Shown: in pieces, positions 35,691 to 43,990 of the stretch
Position numbering within the stretch: position 1 is the first letter of the stretch
Layout: each line of letters begins with the position of its first letter
Source of the DNA: CAZWDL01 sp964632995
GTDB lineage: Bacteria > Bacteroidota > Bacteroidia > Chitinophagales > Saprospiraceae
Reading direction: 5' to 3'
Assembly (NCBI GenBank): GCA_964632995.1
Contig: CAZWDL010000006.1
Span: forward strand, 1-64,000
DNA length: 64,000 nt
Program-made: the position numbers and the translations under genes
The notes under the pieces: generated by a model
What the model was told of the DNA's origin: nothing
Database searches by the model: none
What the model saw: only the letters and a program-made list of their open reading frames with translations

Positions 35691-35857
35691 AGCGACGCGC
35701 GATTAATAAGTGTCGGGTTTAATAGGTTAGCGATTTTGGTTTTAACCAAGGCGAAGGTTCCCGACCTTAGCCATAGCTAAGGGAGGCGGTTCTTCAACGC
35801 AGGGTAAAGCCAAAAGCACTCCTAGGAAATCTGACAGTTATTTATCGCGCGTCGCTA
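35691..35857. repeat. 167-bp foldback (inverted-repeat) element
   Basis: Terminal inverted repeats of 22 bp with two mismatches (35691-35712, beginning AGCGACGCGCGAT, and 35836-35857, ending ATCGCGCGTCGCT) enclose further imperfect symmetry. Inner arms near AGCGATTTTGG and CCAAAAGCACT pair in part, and the centre is the hairpin CCTTAGC-CATA-GCTAAGG near 35763-35780. The whole 167 bp can fold on itself. It lies between the CBS and universal stress genes and encodes nothing. It resembles a MITE- or REP-like element. Confidence 0.65.
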
Positions 35858-35985
35858 AAGGTGGGACAGAGCGCGTAATGATGTCCTGTTTTTAAACTGT
35901 AATGGGATACATGCTCAGGAAGTTTAATGTTACGACGTCCGGTCTTTTCTTCAGCGGGGAAGGCTGGTGAAATGCATATGAGGCT

Positions 35986-36819
35986 ATGGTAAAACAAATA
36001 ATAGTGCCGACTGATTTTTCCGATGCAGCCGCCAACGCTTACCAGTACGCCCAGCGAGTAGCTGCGCAGCAAGGCGCCCGGTTGACTCTCCTCCATGTGT
36101 ATCACCCTTCCTTTGATCTCGATAATCCTTACCTGGACACTCCGGAGGTGGACTTCGGCGACCTCAAGCAGCAGGCACTGGATGCTTTTGCGGATAGTTA
36201 CCGACTTTCGCCGGAAGAAGAAAATGATTTTGGACCCGTAGAGCTGGAGCTGGTCATCGGTTTCGCAGGAGAAGAAATCGCTCGTTTGTCCTCCTCAACG
36301 AATCTTATCGTGATGGGCACTACCGGCGCCGGGGGGCTGATGGATCGACTTTTCGGCAGTGTCTCTTCTTACGCAGCCCGCCATGCGCATTGCCCGGTGT
36401 TGCTGGTGCCCGAAGAGGCAGTTTTTAAGCCGCCCTTCCGGGTCATGTATGCGAGTAATGATGAGCCGGCTGATGAATCAACGCTTTGGCAAGCTATGCG
36501 AGAAACCGGGCTGGAGCCGGAAGTAATCCACTTTGTGCACGCTGAGCTGACCCCCGGCGCTGACTGTCGCGTGGCCAAATGGCAGCACAAACAACTGCTG
36601 CAGGCAGAGAGCCCGGAGTTGGACCTGCATTATGTTCAAATTGATTGTGAGGATATATTAGACGGCTTACTGCAATACGGAGAACAGCATCAGATCAACC
36701 TTATCATCATGGGCACGGCGCACCGTTCTTTTCTGGAGCGATTGTTCCACCGTAGTGTAACAAAGGGGATGGTTTTACAAACGGATATTCCGCTGCTGGT
36801 CATGCATTATGACGACTGA
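35986..36819 (+). CDS. Universal stress protein with tandem Usp domains
   Basis: The 277-residue protein contains a full N-terminal Usp domain (MVKQIIVPTDFSDAAANAYQ at the start, then NLIVMGTTGAGGLMDRLFGS with the ATP-binding G-2x-G-9x-G(S) pattern). A second, more diverged Usp domain (about 150-277) ends with LIIMGTAHRSFLERLFHRSV. Tandem Usp proteins are ATP-binding stress factors in the cytoplasm. The start ATG lies 128 bp after a foldback repeat. It follows the CBS gene on the same strand and converges with a phosphoribosyltransferase gene. All belong to a stress-type neighbourhood. Confidence 0.93.
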   Translation: MVKQIIVPTDFSDAAANAYQYAQRVAAQQGARLTLLHVYHPSFDLDNPYLDTPEVDFGDLKQQALDAFADSYRLSPEEENDFGPVELELVIGFAGEEIARLSSSTNLIVMGTTGAGGLMDRLFGSVSSYAARHAHCPVLLVPEEAVFKPPFRVMYASNDEPADESTLWQAMRETGLEPEVIHFVHAELTPGADCRVAKWQHKQLLQAESPELDLHYVQIDCEDILDGLLQYGEQHQINLIIMGTAHRSFLERLFHRSVTKGMVLQTDIPLLVMHYDD

Positions 36820-36836
36820 CCCCTGACAAGCAGGGG
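36820..36836. terminator. Short hairpin between convergent genes
   Basis: CCCCTG and CAGGGG form a 6-bp stem with a 5-nt loop immediately after the universal stress stop codon and 24 bp before the convergent gene end. No T-run follows directly. Confidence 0.3.
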
Positions 36837-36859
36837 CCGGAGAAGTGAAAAGGATTTTT

Positions 36860-37498
36860 CTATCCGGTCAATTCTTCTTTTCCCTTTTCCAGGAAATGCT
36901 TTGCTTCATCCATGTCTACATTATAAAAGTTCCGGTATCCCTGGGATACCGCCCGGAAGCCGGCAGGCGTTTCCAGAATCAGGGCCTCATCTACCCGGCT
37001 TTCCAGTTTCTCCTTTATACTGGCGGGCCCTACCGGAACGGCCGCCACAATTTTAGCGGCGCCCTGATTTTTGCACATTTCTATACAGGCAAACATGGTG
37101 GCTCCCGTAGCAATGCCGTCATCTACAAGAATAACGGTTTTGTTTTCCATAGACGGCAGGGAGTCGCCTCCCCGCAATTCTTGCACCCGGCGTTTGATTT
37201 CCTCCTGTTCTTCCGATTTAATCTTCTCGATCTGATCCTCGGAAACATACCCCTTGGCCTCCTCGTGGTAGAAGGTGCTGCCGTCCTCAGCGATAGCGCC
37301 GAATGCGGCTTCCGGGTTTTGGGGGTATCCTAATTTCCGTACGACAACCACGCCGAGTTCGGCGTTGAGGGCCCGGGCGACATAATAGGCCGGTTCTACG
37401 CCGCCGCGAGGAATACCCAGTACGAGCACATCGTTTTCTTTATGTTTTTCCAGGGCTTTTCCCAGGGCTTTTCCTGCATCTTTCCGGTCGGTGAACAT
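36860..37498 (-). CDS. Phosphoribosyltransferase family protein
   Basis: The 212-residue protein has the PRPP-binding loop TVILVDDGIATGATMFACIE (residues near 125-145) and an upstream GIPRGGVEPAYYVARAL motif, matching a type of phosphoribosyltransferase often encoded or fused with a dienelactone-hydrolase-like protein. The base or other substrate is unknown, and this subgroup is not the usual purine salvage enzyme. The FxDRxDAGxxL start of the family appears here as FTDRKDAGKALGKAL. It lies 53 bp downstream of the alpha/beta hydrolase gene on the same strand, so the two are probably co-transcribed. Confidence 0.9.
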   Translation of the reverse strand: MFTDRKDAGKALGKALEKHKENDVLVLGIPRGGVEPAYYVARALNAELGVVVVRKLGYPQNPEAAFGAIAEDGSTFYHEEAKGYVSEDQIEKIKSEEQEEIKRRVQELRGGDSLPSMENKTVILVDDGIATGATMFACIEMCKNQGAAKIVAAVPVGPASIKEKLESRVDEALILETPAGFRAVSQGYRNFYNVDMDEAKHFLEKGKEELTG

Positions 37499-37551
37499 AA
37501 TAATTATTTTTGGATGAATGAGTTGTCAGCGCATGAATTATTGTATGCTTC

Positions 37552-38181
37552 CTATTGCCCGATGAGTTGTTTTTCGAACCATTCGGCAGCCAGCCGGGAT
37601 ACTTCTTCCAGCTTACCGGGTTCCTCAAAGAGATGGGAAGCACCTTCGACAATTTCCAATGATTTTTCACATTGGAGTTGTTCGTAGGCCTGTTCGTTGA
37701 GCTGGATGACCTGGGTATCTTTTCCGCCGACAATGAGTAGGGTAGGCGCTTTCACCTGGTCCAGGGCCTGCTTCGCCAGGTCGGGCCGGCCGCCCCGGGA
37801 TACCACTGCGTTTATCCGTTCTCCCATTTTGGCGGCGGCGCGCAGCGCGGAGGCGGCGCCGGTGCTGGAACCGAAGTAGCCCAAAGGAAGCGCTTCGGTT
37901 TGCTCCTGCTCGAGCACCCATTCCGTAGCACTTGCCAGCCGGTTTGTAAGCAGTTTGATGTCAAAACGGTTGGACCGGATCTGATCTTCTTCTTCGGTGA
38001 GCAGATCGAACAGCAAGGTGCCCAGGCGATGCTGACGCAGGTAGTCGGCCACCTGATTATTGCGCGGGCTATGGCGGGAGCTACCGCTGCCGTGGGCGAA
38101 TAATACCAGCCCTTGGGCGTCCTCGGGGATTTCCAGTTTACCAGGCAATGTGACGTTTCCGGTGGGAATTTGAACTTCCAT
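37552..38181 (-). CDS. Alpha/beta hydrolase (dienelactone hydrolase-like)
   Basis: The 209-residue protein has an alpha/beta-hydrolase fold: oxyanion-side motif LVLFAHGSGSSRHSPRN, the nucleophile elbow GYFGSSTGAASALRA, the acid in VGGKDTQV and the histidine in GASHLFEE. This subgroup is the usual neighbour, or fusion partner, of the phosphoribosyltransferase encoded just downstream. The substrate is not known. It has no signal peptide and is cytoplasmic. A perfect 22-bp palindrome lies about 110-130 bp upstream of the start and may control the pair. Confidence 0.9.
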   Translation of the reverse strand: MEVQIPTGNVTLPGKLEIPEDAQGLVLFAHGSGSSRHSPRNNQVADYLRQHRLGTLLFDLLTEEEDQIRSNRFDIKLLTNRLASATEWVLEQEQTEALPLGYFGSSTGAASALRAAAKMGERINAVVSRGGRPDLAKQALDQVKAPTLLIVGGKDTQVIQLNEQAYEQLQCEKSLEIVEGASHLFEEPGKLEEVSRLAAEWFEKQLIGQ

Positions 38182-38292
38182 GACAGGGGGTTTTTGGTTA
38201 AACAGCTTAGGTCAATGGCCCCCGAAGATTCATTGATAAGTTCCTTTATATAAAAGATGGTAGTCTTAGATTGTTTATACTCGACGTAAATT

Positions 38293-38314
38293 GGTTTGAG
38301 AAATTTCTCAAACC
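38293..38314. promoter_or_regulatory. Perfect 22-bp palindrome within a 54-bp symmetrical region
   Basis: The half-site GGTTTGAGAAA is followed by its exact reverse complement. The symmetry extends outward to ATACT at 38277-38281 and AGTAT at 38326-38330, with CGACGT in both flanks. It lies 112 bp upstream of the hydrolase start on the minus strand and after the terminator of the next upstream gene, so it may be an operator for the hydrolase-phosphoribosyltransferase pair. Confidence 0.45.
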
Positions 38315-38370
38315 ATTTCGACGTCAGTATAATATATACGGATTAATTTCTTCTTCCCCTTCCCAAAATA

Positions 38371-38409
38371 ACACCGCCGCTGAGCAGTCATCCAGCTCAA
38401 GGGCGGTGT
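38371..38409 (-). terminator. Terminator after the metallopeptidase-barrel gene
   Basis: An 8-bp outer stem (ACACCGCC with GGCGGTGT) and a 4-bp inner stem (GAGC with GCTC) enclose a 9-nt loop. On the minus strand it is followed by TTATTTT. It lies 46 bp after the stop codon at 38455. Confidence 0.65.
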
Positions 38410-38454
38410 ATTTGTTTTTGAAAACGGCGGAATCAAGTAGCTAATCCTTATCTA

Positions 38455-41400
38455 TTACCATCCCGGAACGATATTCAGGCCGAAGTTGGAATTCACGCCT
38501 TCGACGAGTGGAATAGCGTAGTAGGGTTCCAGAATCAGGGCGCCGAATAAGTTGATGCGTACGGAAGCGCCTACACTAAAGATTGGCTTCACTTCGGAGT
38601 ACACCAGGGTTTGTCCTTCCTGTGGTGGGCGACCATTTTGAATACTGTCGTCCGGCCGGGAGGAGGTAACCTGCCCTTCAAACTGTCCGAAGTCATACCA
38701 GGCGAGACCACCGTCGGCAAAAAGGTTGAGAGAGGTGAAGAGGAAGTTGGACTTGATGAGGGTCAGCTGTTCCGGCCCGGTAAAGGGGATGCGGACCTCG
38801 AAGTTGCTGACCAGGATTTTGCTACCGAAGAAATTGTCTTCGGAGAGCACCGTGCGGTCCTCGCCCAGAACGTCCTGGATATTGTTGGAATTAAAGCCGC
38901 GCACGTACCAGGGGTAACCCAGGAAGAAGGGGAAGAGCTGATTGGCGTTGCCGCCGTAGCGTCCCTGATGCATGATGCGGAAGGCCAGGCCGATGGGCTG
39001 GAAAAAGCGGTAAACGCGGTAGTCGGCCGTGGCGGCGGTATGGTTAAATTCACCGAAGTATTTTTGGCCGCCAAAACGGAAGCGGCGCCCATCGAGCGGG
39101 GCGGTCAGGCCGAAAGCGGCGTTATCGCCGACGAGGGCGCCGCCGACGCTCCACAGGTTAAAGCCTGCCGGTGCATCGAGCGTTTCCCGGTCGCGGCCGA
39201 TAAAGACGCCGCGGCGAAGAAGGGTATCTCCCTGAGAGACGACCCGGACGGCTTCGAAGATGCGTTGCCGGGCTTCGCGCCGGAAGCTGTAACGGGCGTA
39301 GGAGGCGGAAGCTTCTATCCGAAGGTTTTTGGAAAAAGGCAGCTGGCCGAAGAGATCAACCTGGTCCTGGAAGATGCGGTCCAGGATGAGGGCGTCTTCT
39401 ATCACCTCTACCTGCTGGTCATTATCGAAGCTGAGGGTATCCAGCGAAATACGCCGGCCGCCAAAGCCGCGCGAGGGCGTATGCGAGAGGGCAGCGCCCC
39501 ACTGAAGCTGTTGCTTGCGGTTGAAATAAGCCACCGAACCGGCAAAGTCATAGATCTCACCGTTGATAGAGGCGCTGGTGATGAGGTTGTGATGTCCCAG
39601 AATATCGCTAAACATGGCCGAAACCCCACCGGCGGCGCCCGTCGTCGTACCCATAAGTGGGTTGGTGCCCACACCGACCCCTACGCCGGTGCTGGTAATG
39701 TAATCCAGCTGGAACTTGGGTTTGAAGCCCACCCTGGCAAAGTCGGCCTCCGTGAGGTTGCGCATTTCGTCGAAATCCCGGTGAAGGGCATCGACCAGGC
39801 TTTTAACTTCTTCGCGGGGCCTCGGTAATTCAGCGGGGGAAAGGTCAACTGATTCCGGATCGACTTCTTTCATGAGGAAGTCACCGGGACTGGCAAGATG
39901 CACGTTGTAGCGCATTTTGTAAAAGTGGGTGTAGGCCAGGTTCCCGTTCTGCGGCGACACGCTGATAGCGGGCGCATAACCGGTGATGCCGCTGACGCCT
40001 GTCAGTACATCGGTAATCTGATAAACTTTCCCGCTTTCAGGTTGATATTGGTATACATTGCGGAAGCCGTCGCGGTTGGACAGAAAGAAGACATTACCTT
40101 CTCCATTAACGACGGGGTTGAAGTTGTCGGCGCCGGGGAAAATATCTATGTGCTCGGTTTCTCCGCTGTTCATATCGTAGCTGGCCAGATTGAAATCCCA
40201 CTCGCCATTGGTGCGTCCTCTCTGTGCGCTGAGGGCATCGCTGGAGAAAAAGATCTTATCTCCCTGAGGACTAAACTGCGGCAGAAGTTCTGAGTAGCGA
40301 TCATCGGTGAGTTGGGTAACCGTTTCGCTCTGCAGATCGTAGGCGTAGAGGTCTACCTGTCCTTCCACCAGGCCGACGACTACAATGGTGTTGCCATCCG
40401 GCGACCAGGTTGGGTTGGTGAAGGCCGGAACGCCTTCCAGTCGAATCCGGTCCAGGGTATTGGCGTTTTCCACATTTTTAATAACGAGGATATTCCTGCC
40501 GTCCGAGAAGCCGGTGAAGGCGAAGCGCTTGCTGTCGGGCGACCAGGTGCCGGCCGATTCGATGTACTTCAGGTTGTCGAGGTGCGAATCGCGGCGCGAA
40601 CTGGCCACCTTCCGTACGATTTCATTTTCCTGAATGTCAAACAGGAAAAGGTCAATGGAAAAGAGGTCTTTTTCCGAAAGGTAAATCACGTAACGGCCGC
40701 TGGGACTGATTACCGGAGAGATATTGATCTCACCTGATTTGTCTTTACTGATCATTTTTTTTCCGATGAGCTCCTCCTTTTTATCACCGAGGTAGGGGTT
40801 GTAGGTTTCCTTTAGGGCGTTGACCCACATTTCCGAAAGGTTATCGAAATCGATTCCCAGAACCTGCTGAGTACCGAACTTCAAACCGTTGCGGGCGGTA
40901 GCCCGCAGGTAAGGAGCAATGATTTCGTCACCACGCAGATCAGTAATGAAAGCCCAGAAGGCATGGCCGTAGCGATAGGGGAAATACTTGGGTTTCCTCA
41001 TCTCTTTCAATGTCGGTATATCGTCGTGTAGAACCGCATCGCGCATCCACATGGCCGTATGTGCGTCAACGGTACCGATAGACAAGTACTCGGCCATTCC
41101 CTCTATCATGTAGAGCGGAGCGTTACCCAAATCCCGGATAGATAATCCCGGGCTGGTTCGCGCCATATTGTACTGGAAGGCATGGACCATTTCGTGTCCC
41201 AGGACGTGAAAGCTCTGCTGGTTCGAAGGGGCGAAGGGCAGGATAACCCTGTTTTTGAGCCCTTCGGTGACCCCGCCGGTTGCCACGCCGATAGAACTAC
41301 TCACCGAGCGCGTCTGCTGGAAATCGGCTTGGTTCTTATACAACAGAATGGGGTTGCGCTGGTAGATGGTGTCTCTGAACAAGGCGCGGTGCACCTGGTA

Positions 41401-41601
41401 CCAGTGTTCGGCCCAGTTGGCGTATTCCACCAGAGACTCGTCATTTTCCAGGTAGTGGTAGATATCAAAGTTGGGAGTCTGGTAAACAGTAAAATCAAAG
41501 GTTTCGTAGTTCACTTTGTTTTTGCCAAAGTATTGGGCATAAACCTGCCCTCCTAATAGCAAAAAGCAATATAAACTCAGCAGGATTTTCTTATAAAACA
41601 T
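38455..41601 (-). CDS. Surface zinc metallopeptidase with PD40 propeller and outer-membrane barrel
   Basis: I choose the ATG at 41601, which starts a signal peptide (MFYKKILLSLYCFLLLGGQV); the frame extends 13 codons upstream without such a signal. The 1048-residue protein has a peptidase_MA-like domain (about 25-290) with HEMVH (His136, Glu137, His140) and a downstream EGMAEY (Glu171), the zinc ligands of gluzincins. Next is a TolB/PD40 beta-propeller (about 300-600; ISPSGRYVIYLSE, WSPDSKRFAFTG). The last 430 residues form a predicted Omp85/surface-antigen-like barrel ending in Trp. The protease would thus face a compartment fixed by its own barrel. The substrate is unknown. A divergent L-type lectin gene lies 287 bp away. 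Confidence 0.85.
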   Translation of the reverse strand: MFYKKILLSLYCFLLLGGQVYAQYFGKNKVNYETFDFTVYQTPNFDIYHYLENDESLVEYANWAEHWYQVHRALFRDTIYQRNPILLYKNQADFQQTRSVSSSIGVATGGVTEGLKNRVILPFAPSNQQSFHVLGHEMVHAFQYNMARTSPGLSIRDLGNAPLYMIEGMAEYLSIGTVDAHTAMWMRDAVLHDDIPTLKEMRKPKYFPYRYGHAFWAFITDLRGDEIIAPYLRATARNGLKFGTQQVLGIDFDNLSEMWVNALKETYNPYLGDKKEELIGKKMISKDKSGEINISPVISPSGRYVIYLSEKDLFSIDLFLFDIQENEIVRKVASSRRDSHLDNLKYIESAGTWSPDSKRFAFTGFSDGRNILVIKNVENANTLDRIRLEGVPAFTNPTWSPDGNTIVVVGLVEGQVDLYAYDLQSETVTQLTDDRYSELLPQFSPQGDKIFFSSDALSAQRGRTNGEWDFNLASYDMNSGETEHIDIFPGADNFNPVVNGEGNVFFLSNRDGFRNVYQYQPESGKVYQITDVLTGVSGITGYAPAISVSPQNGNLAYTHFYKMRYNVHLASPGDFLMKEVDPESVDLSPAELPRPREEVKSLVDALHRDFDEMRNLTEADFARVGFKPKFQLDYITSTGVGVGVGTNPLMGTTTGAAGGVSAMFSDILGHHNLITSASINGEIYDFAGSVAYFNRKQQLQWGAALSHTPSRGFGGRRISLDTLSFDNDQQVEVIEDALILDRIFQDQVDLFGQLPFSKNLRIEASASYARYSFRREARQRIFEAVRVVSQGDTLLRRGVFIGRDRETLDAPAGFNLWSVGGALVGDNAAFGLTAPLDGRRFRFGGQKYFGEFNHTAATADYRVYRFFQPIGLAFRIMHQGRYGGNANQLFPFFLGYPWYVRGFNSNNIQDVLGEDRTVLSEDNFFGSKILVSNFEVRIPFTGPEQLTLIKSNFLFTSLNLFADGGLAWYDFGQFEGQVTSSRPDDSIQNGRPPQEGQTLVYSEVKPIFSVGASVRINLFGALILEPYYAIPLVEGVNSNFGLNIVPGW

Positions 41602-41888
41602 AATCTTATTTTTTACGGAGCCAGGAAATCCCCTTTTCACTTAAGTGGTGAGGTGCCCTCCAGTGTGATTTTATCCCTGATTCCGGGAGGCACCGGCTGT
41701 CAGCGTATTGTTATTTCCTGAAGTTTATCCTTATCCTGACGTCTTGCCGGATGTTTCCTTATTTAGCTTATGGCGAAGAGCCAGGATTTGTTCAGTTTGG
41801 CTATCATCTTTACGGCAATGTTGCAACCCTTCCGGGTAAAAAGCTGTTACACCTGATATGTTTCCGTAAGTACCTAATATCCAATGCT

Positions 41889-42626
41889 ATGCCGCTTTCT
41901 GCCCGATCCTTCACACTTACGCTGTTCATCCTGCTTTTCACAGTACCGCGCATCCTCGCTCAGCGTCCTACCATCGATGATTTTACCATTAGTGGTGATA
42001 CCTACCGCACGGAAGACGATTGCTTCCGGCTGACGGAAGAAGAGGATTACTCTTCCGGTTCCATATGGTACGAACGGGCGGTCAGTCTTTCCGCTCCTTT
42101 TGCCATTGAGCTGCAGATTATGCTGGGTTGTCAGGATGACAGCGGGGCCGACGGGATGGTGTTCATCTTTGCGGCACGGCCTAATCGTACGGGCTACGTA
42201 GGGGAGGGTATCGGCTTTGCAGGATTGGCGCCTTCTCTGGGAATAGAAATAGACACCTGGCGCAACGAGCACCTGCTCGATCCGGAGGAGGACCATATCG
42301 CCTTTCTGGCCAACGGCCGGGTTGGTCACTTCAGTTCCTTTTCCCGCCCTATATTGGTACCGAATCTGGAAGACTGTACACGGCACCGCTTTGTCGTGCG
42401 CTGGCAGCCTGATCTTAAGCGGCTGGCGGTGGAGATCGACGGAGAGATTGTCGGAACCATCAATCAGGATGTGGTCAATCAGATTTTCGGTGGCCGGGAT
42501 GTCGTGTACTGGGGTATGTCGGCGGCTACCGGTCGTTATAACAACTATCACGAGGTCTGCTTCGATCGCCTGTCGATGGCTCCTCCCTTTGACATTCTTC
42601 CCGATGGGACAGGACGAACAAAGTAA
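41889..42626 (+). CDS. Secreted L-type lectin domain protein
   Basis: I choose the ATG at 41889 because it starts a signal peptide (FTLTLFILLFTVPRILAQ); the frame extends upstream with no signal-like sequence. The mature part of the 245-residue protein is one legume-type (L-type) lectin domain: DDSGADGMVFIFAA, then SLGIEIDTWRN with the conserved metal- and sugar-site pattern, DHIAFLANG, and RHRFVVRWQPDLKRLAVEID. In Bacteroidota this domain usually sits inside large T9SS proteins; here it is free-standing and has no C-terminal sorting signal. It is divergent from the metallopeptidase-barrel gene and convergent with an endonuclease/exonuclease/phosphatase gene. The sugar ligand is unknown. Confidence 0.85.
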   Translation: MPLSARSFTLTLFILLFTVPRILAQRPTIDDFTISGDTYRTEDDCFRLTEEEDYSSGSIWYERAVSLSAPFAIELQIMLGCQDDSGADGMVFIFAARPNRTGYVGEGIGFAGLAPSLGIEIDTWRNEHLLDPEEDHIAFLANGRVGHFSSFSRPILVPNLEDCTRHRFVVRWQPDLKRLAVEIDGEIVGTINQDVVNQIFGGRDVVYWGMSAATGRYNNYHEVCFDRLSMAPPFDILPDGTGRTK

Positions 42627-42644
42627 ATCAGCTTCAATCAACAA

Positions 42645-43547
42645 TCACCTCATCTCCAGCTCTGCCAGTACGGGAAGATGATCGGAAGGGAAGCGACCGC
42701 TCCAGGATTCGGATAGGATAGCGTGGCGGCGCACGCTTACCCGGTCATTGACAAAGATGTAGTCGATGCGGCGTCCCGGTTCTCCGGGGAAGTCAAACCC
42801 GCTCCAGGTGCTTTCCGGGCCATGATGGGGCTGCTGTGTGGTCAGAAACGCATCGAGGAGTGGGTACTCATCGGTCTCATCAGTCAGTACTAAATAAGGG
42901 GCATCAGTAGGCACGCAATTGAAATCTCCGGTAAGGACCACGGAGGCGTCCTCTTCGCAGAGCTCCTCTATTTTCTCTATTATCAAAAGCGCGCTTTGGC
43001 GGCGCGCTTCTTGCCCACGATGATCAAAGTGGGTGTTGAAGTGGTAAAAGGTATCATTGGTGGATTTATCGAGAAAGCGGGCCCAGGTGACGATGCGAGG
43101 CAGCGCAGCGTCCCAGCCGGTGGAACCTGCCTGATCGGGATTTTCCGAAAGCCAGAAGGTGCCTCCGTCGAGCCGTTCCAGGCGCCCGGTCCGGTAGAGG
43201 ATAGCGGAGAACTCACTATCGGGCTCCGGATCGAGAGCGCCATCACTGCGGGCTACCCCGAACCATTCGAACCCAGGTAGCAGGTTATTGAGGTCATCCA
43301 GCTGGCTGCGCAGCGCCTCCTGTAATCCGATTACATCGGCATCGTGGTACCGGATCATGCTTGCCGCCATTTCCTTGCGGTGGGTCCACGCATTATAACC
43401 ATCGCCAGGATTGGCATAGCGGATGTTGAAAGACATTACACGGAGTGGTTCCCCGGATTGTCCGGACAGGCCCAGGCCTAGGAAAAAGAAAAGGCCTAGC
43501 AATATAACTTGTGGGCTAACCGATTTTTTCTTATTTAATGGTAACAT
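42645..43547 (-). CDS. Secreted endonuclease/exonuclease/phosphatase family protein
   Basis: The protein (about 300 residues from the ATG at 43547, 307 from the ATG at 43568) has a hydrophobic signal (VILLGLFFFLGLGLSGQ) and then the full EEP fold. The motifs are VMSFNIRYANPGDGYNAW, VIGLQEA with the metal-binding Glu, HFNTHFDHRG, VLTGDFNCVP, RIDYIFVN and the terminal SDHLPVLAE. The substrate (nucleic acid, inositol phosphate or sphingolipid) cannot be told. This branch is common as secreted hydrolases in Bacteroidota. On the minus strand TAACTTTACTCAAA, a near TAnnTTTG element, lies about 60 bp upstream. Confidence 0.9.
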   Translation of the reverse strand: MLPLNKKKSVSPQVILLGLFFFLGLGLSGQSGEPLRVMSFNIRYANPGDGYNAWTHRKEMAASMIRYHDADVIGLQEALRSQLDDLNNLLPGFEWFGVARSDGALDPEPDSEFSAILYRTGRLERLDGGTFWLSENPDQAGSTGWDAALPRIVTWARFLDKSTNDTFYHFNTHFDHRGQEARRQSALLIIEKIEELCEEDASVVLTGDFNCVPTDAPYLVLTDETDEYPLLDAFLTTQQPHHGPESTWSGFDFPGEPGRRIDYIFVNDRVSVRRHAILSESWSGRFPSDHLPVLAELEMR

Positions 43548-43990
43548 AAAGTAGAGGTGTGAGTGCATAATATTGGTGAGCTAATAGAATTTGAGTAAAG
43601 TTACTTATCTTTTCATTACGGACCCTATCGCTCAGCGGTGCAGGCCCGGGGCATTTCTTTAAAGCTCTATTATTCCCGTGTCACTAAAAATTACCGCTTT
43701 TAGAACTACCGGATCAACTGTTTTTCTCCAGGTAATAAATTCTTCGTATCTCAGCAGGCGGTAATTATCAGCGCCGGACGAATTCTTACAGCGGACACCG
43801 GGATAATGATTGGAAGCGATGACTTCAAGATCCACTTACCTCTGAGTGCTTTAACTCGCAGCAACAGACTACGAAATTAATATTAATAAATCTTAAACAT
43901 TTCACCGATCTTCTCAATTGGTAAATTTGAAAATAAAGCGCACATCCGCTCTGGAAATTTGTTAACTGAACAAAAGAAATAATAAATAGT
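43548..43990. other. Intergenic region between divergent genes
   Basis: No gene or RNA was recognised. The right part is A/T-rich and holds the promoter element at 43922-43929. The left part has a near promoter for the leftward hydrolase. No tRNA-like folding was noticed. Confidence 0.35.
43922..43929 (+). promoter_or_regulatory. Candidate -7 promoter element (TAAATTTG)
   Basis: Exact TAnnTTTG match 61 nt before the HAD hydrolase ATG at 43991; the expected transcript start is about 43936. Confidence 0.45.

Noticed and set aside
38611..39828. 405-codon open frame on the plus strand
   Set aside because: It is wholly antisense to the barrel half of the metallopeptidase gene, has no recognisable domain or signal peptide, and arises from codon bias of the real gene.
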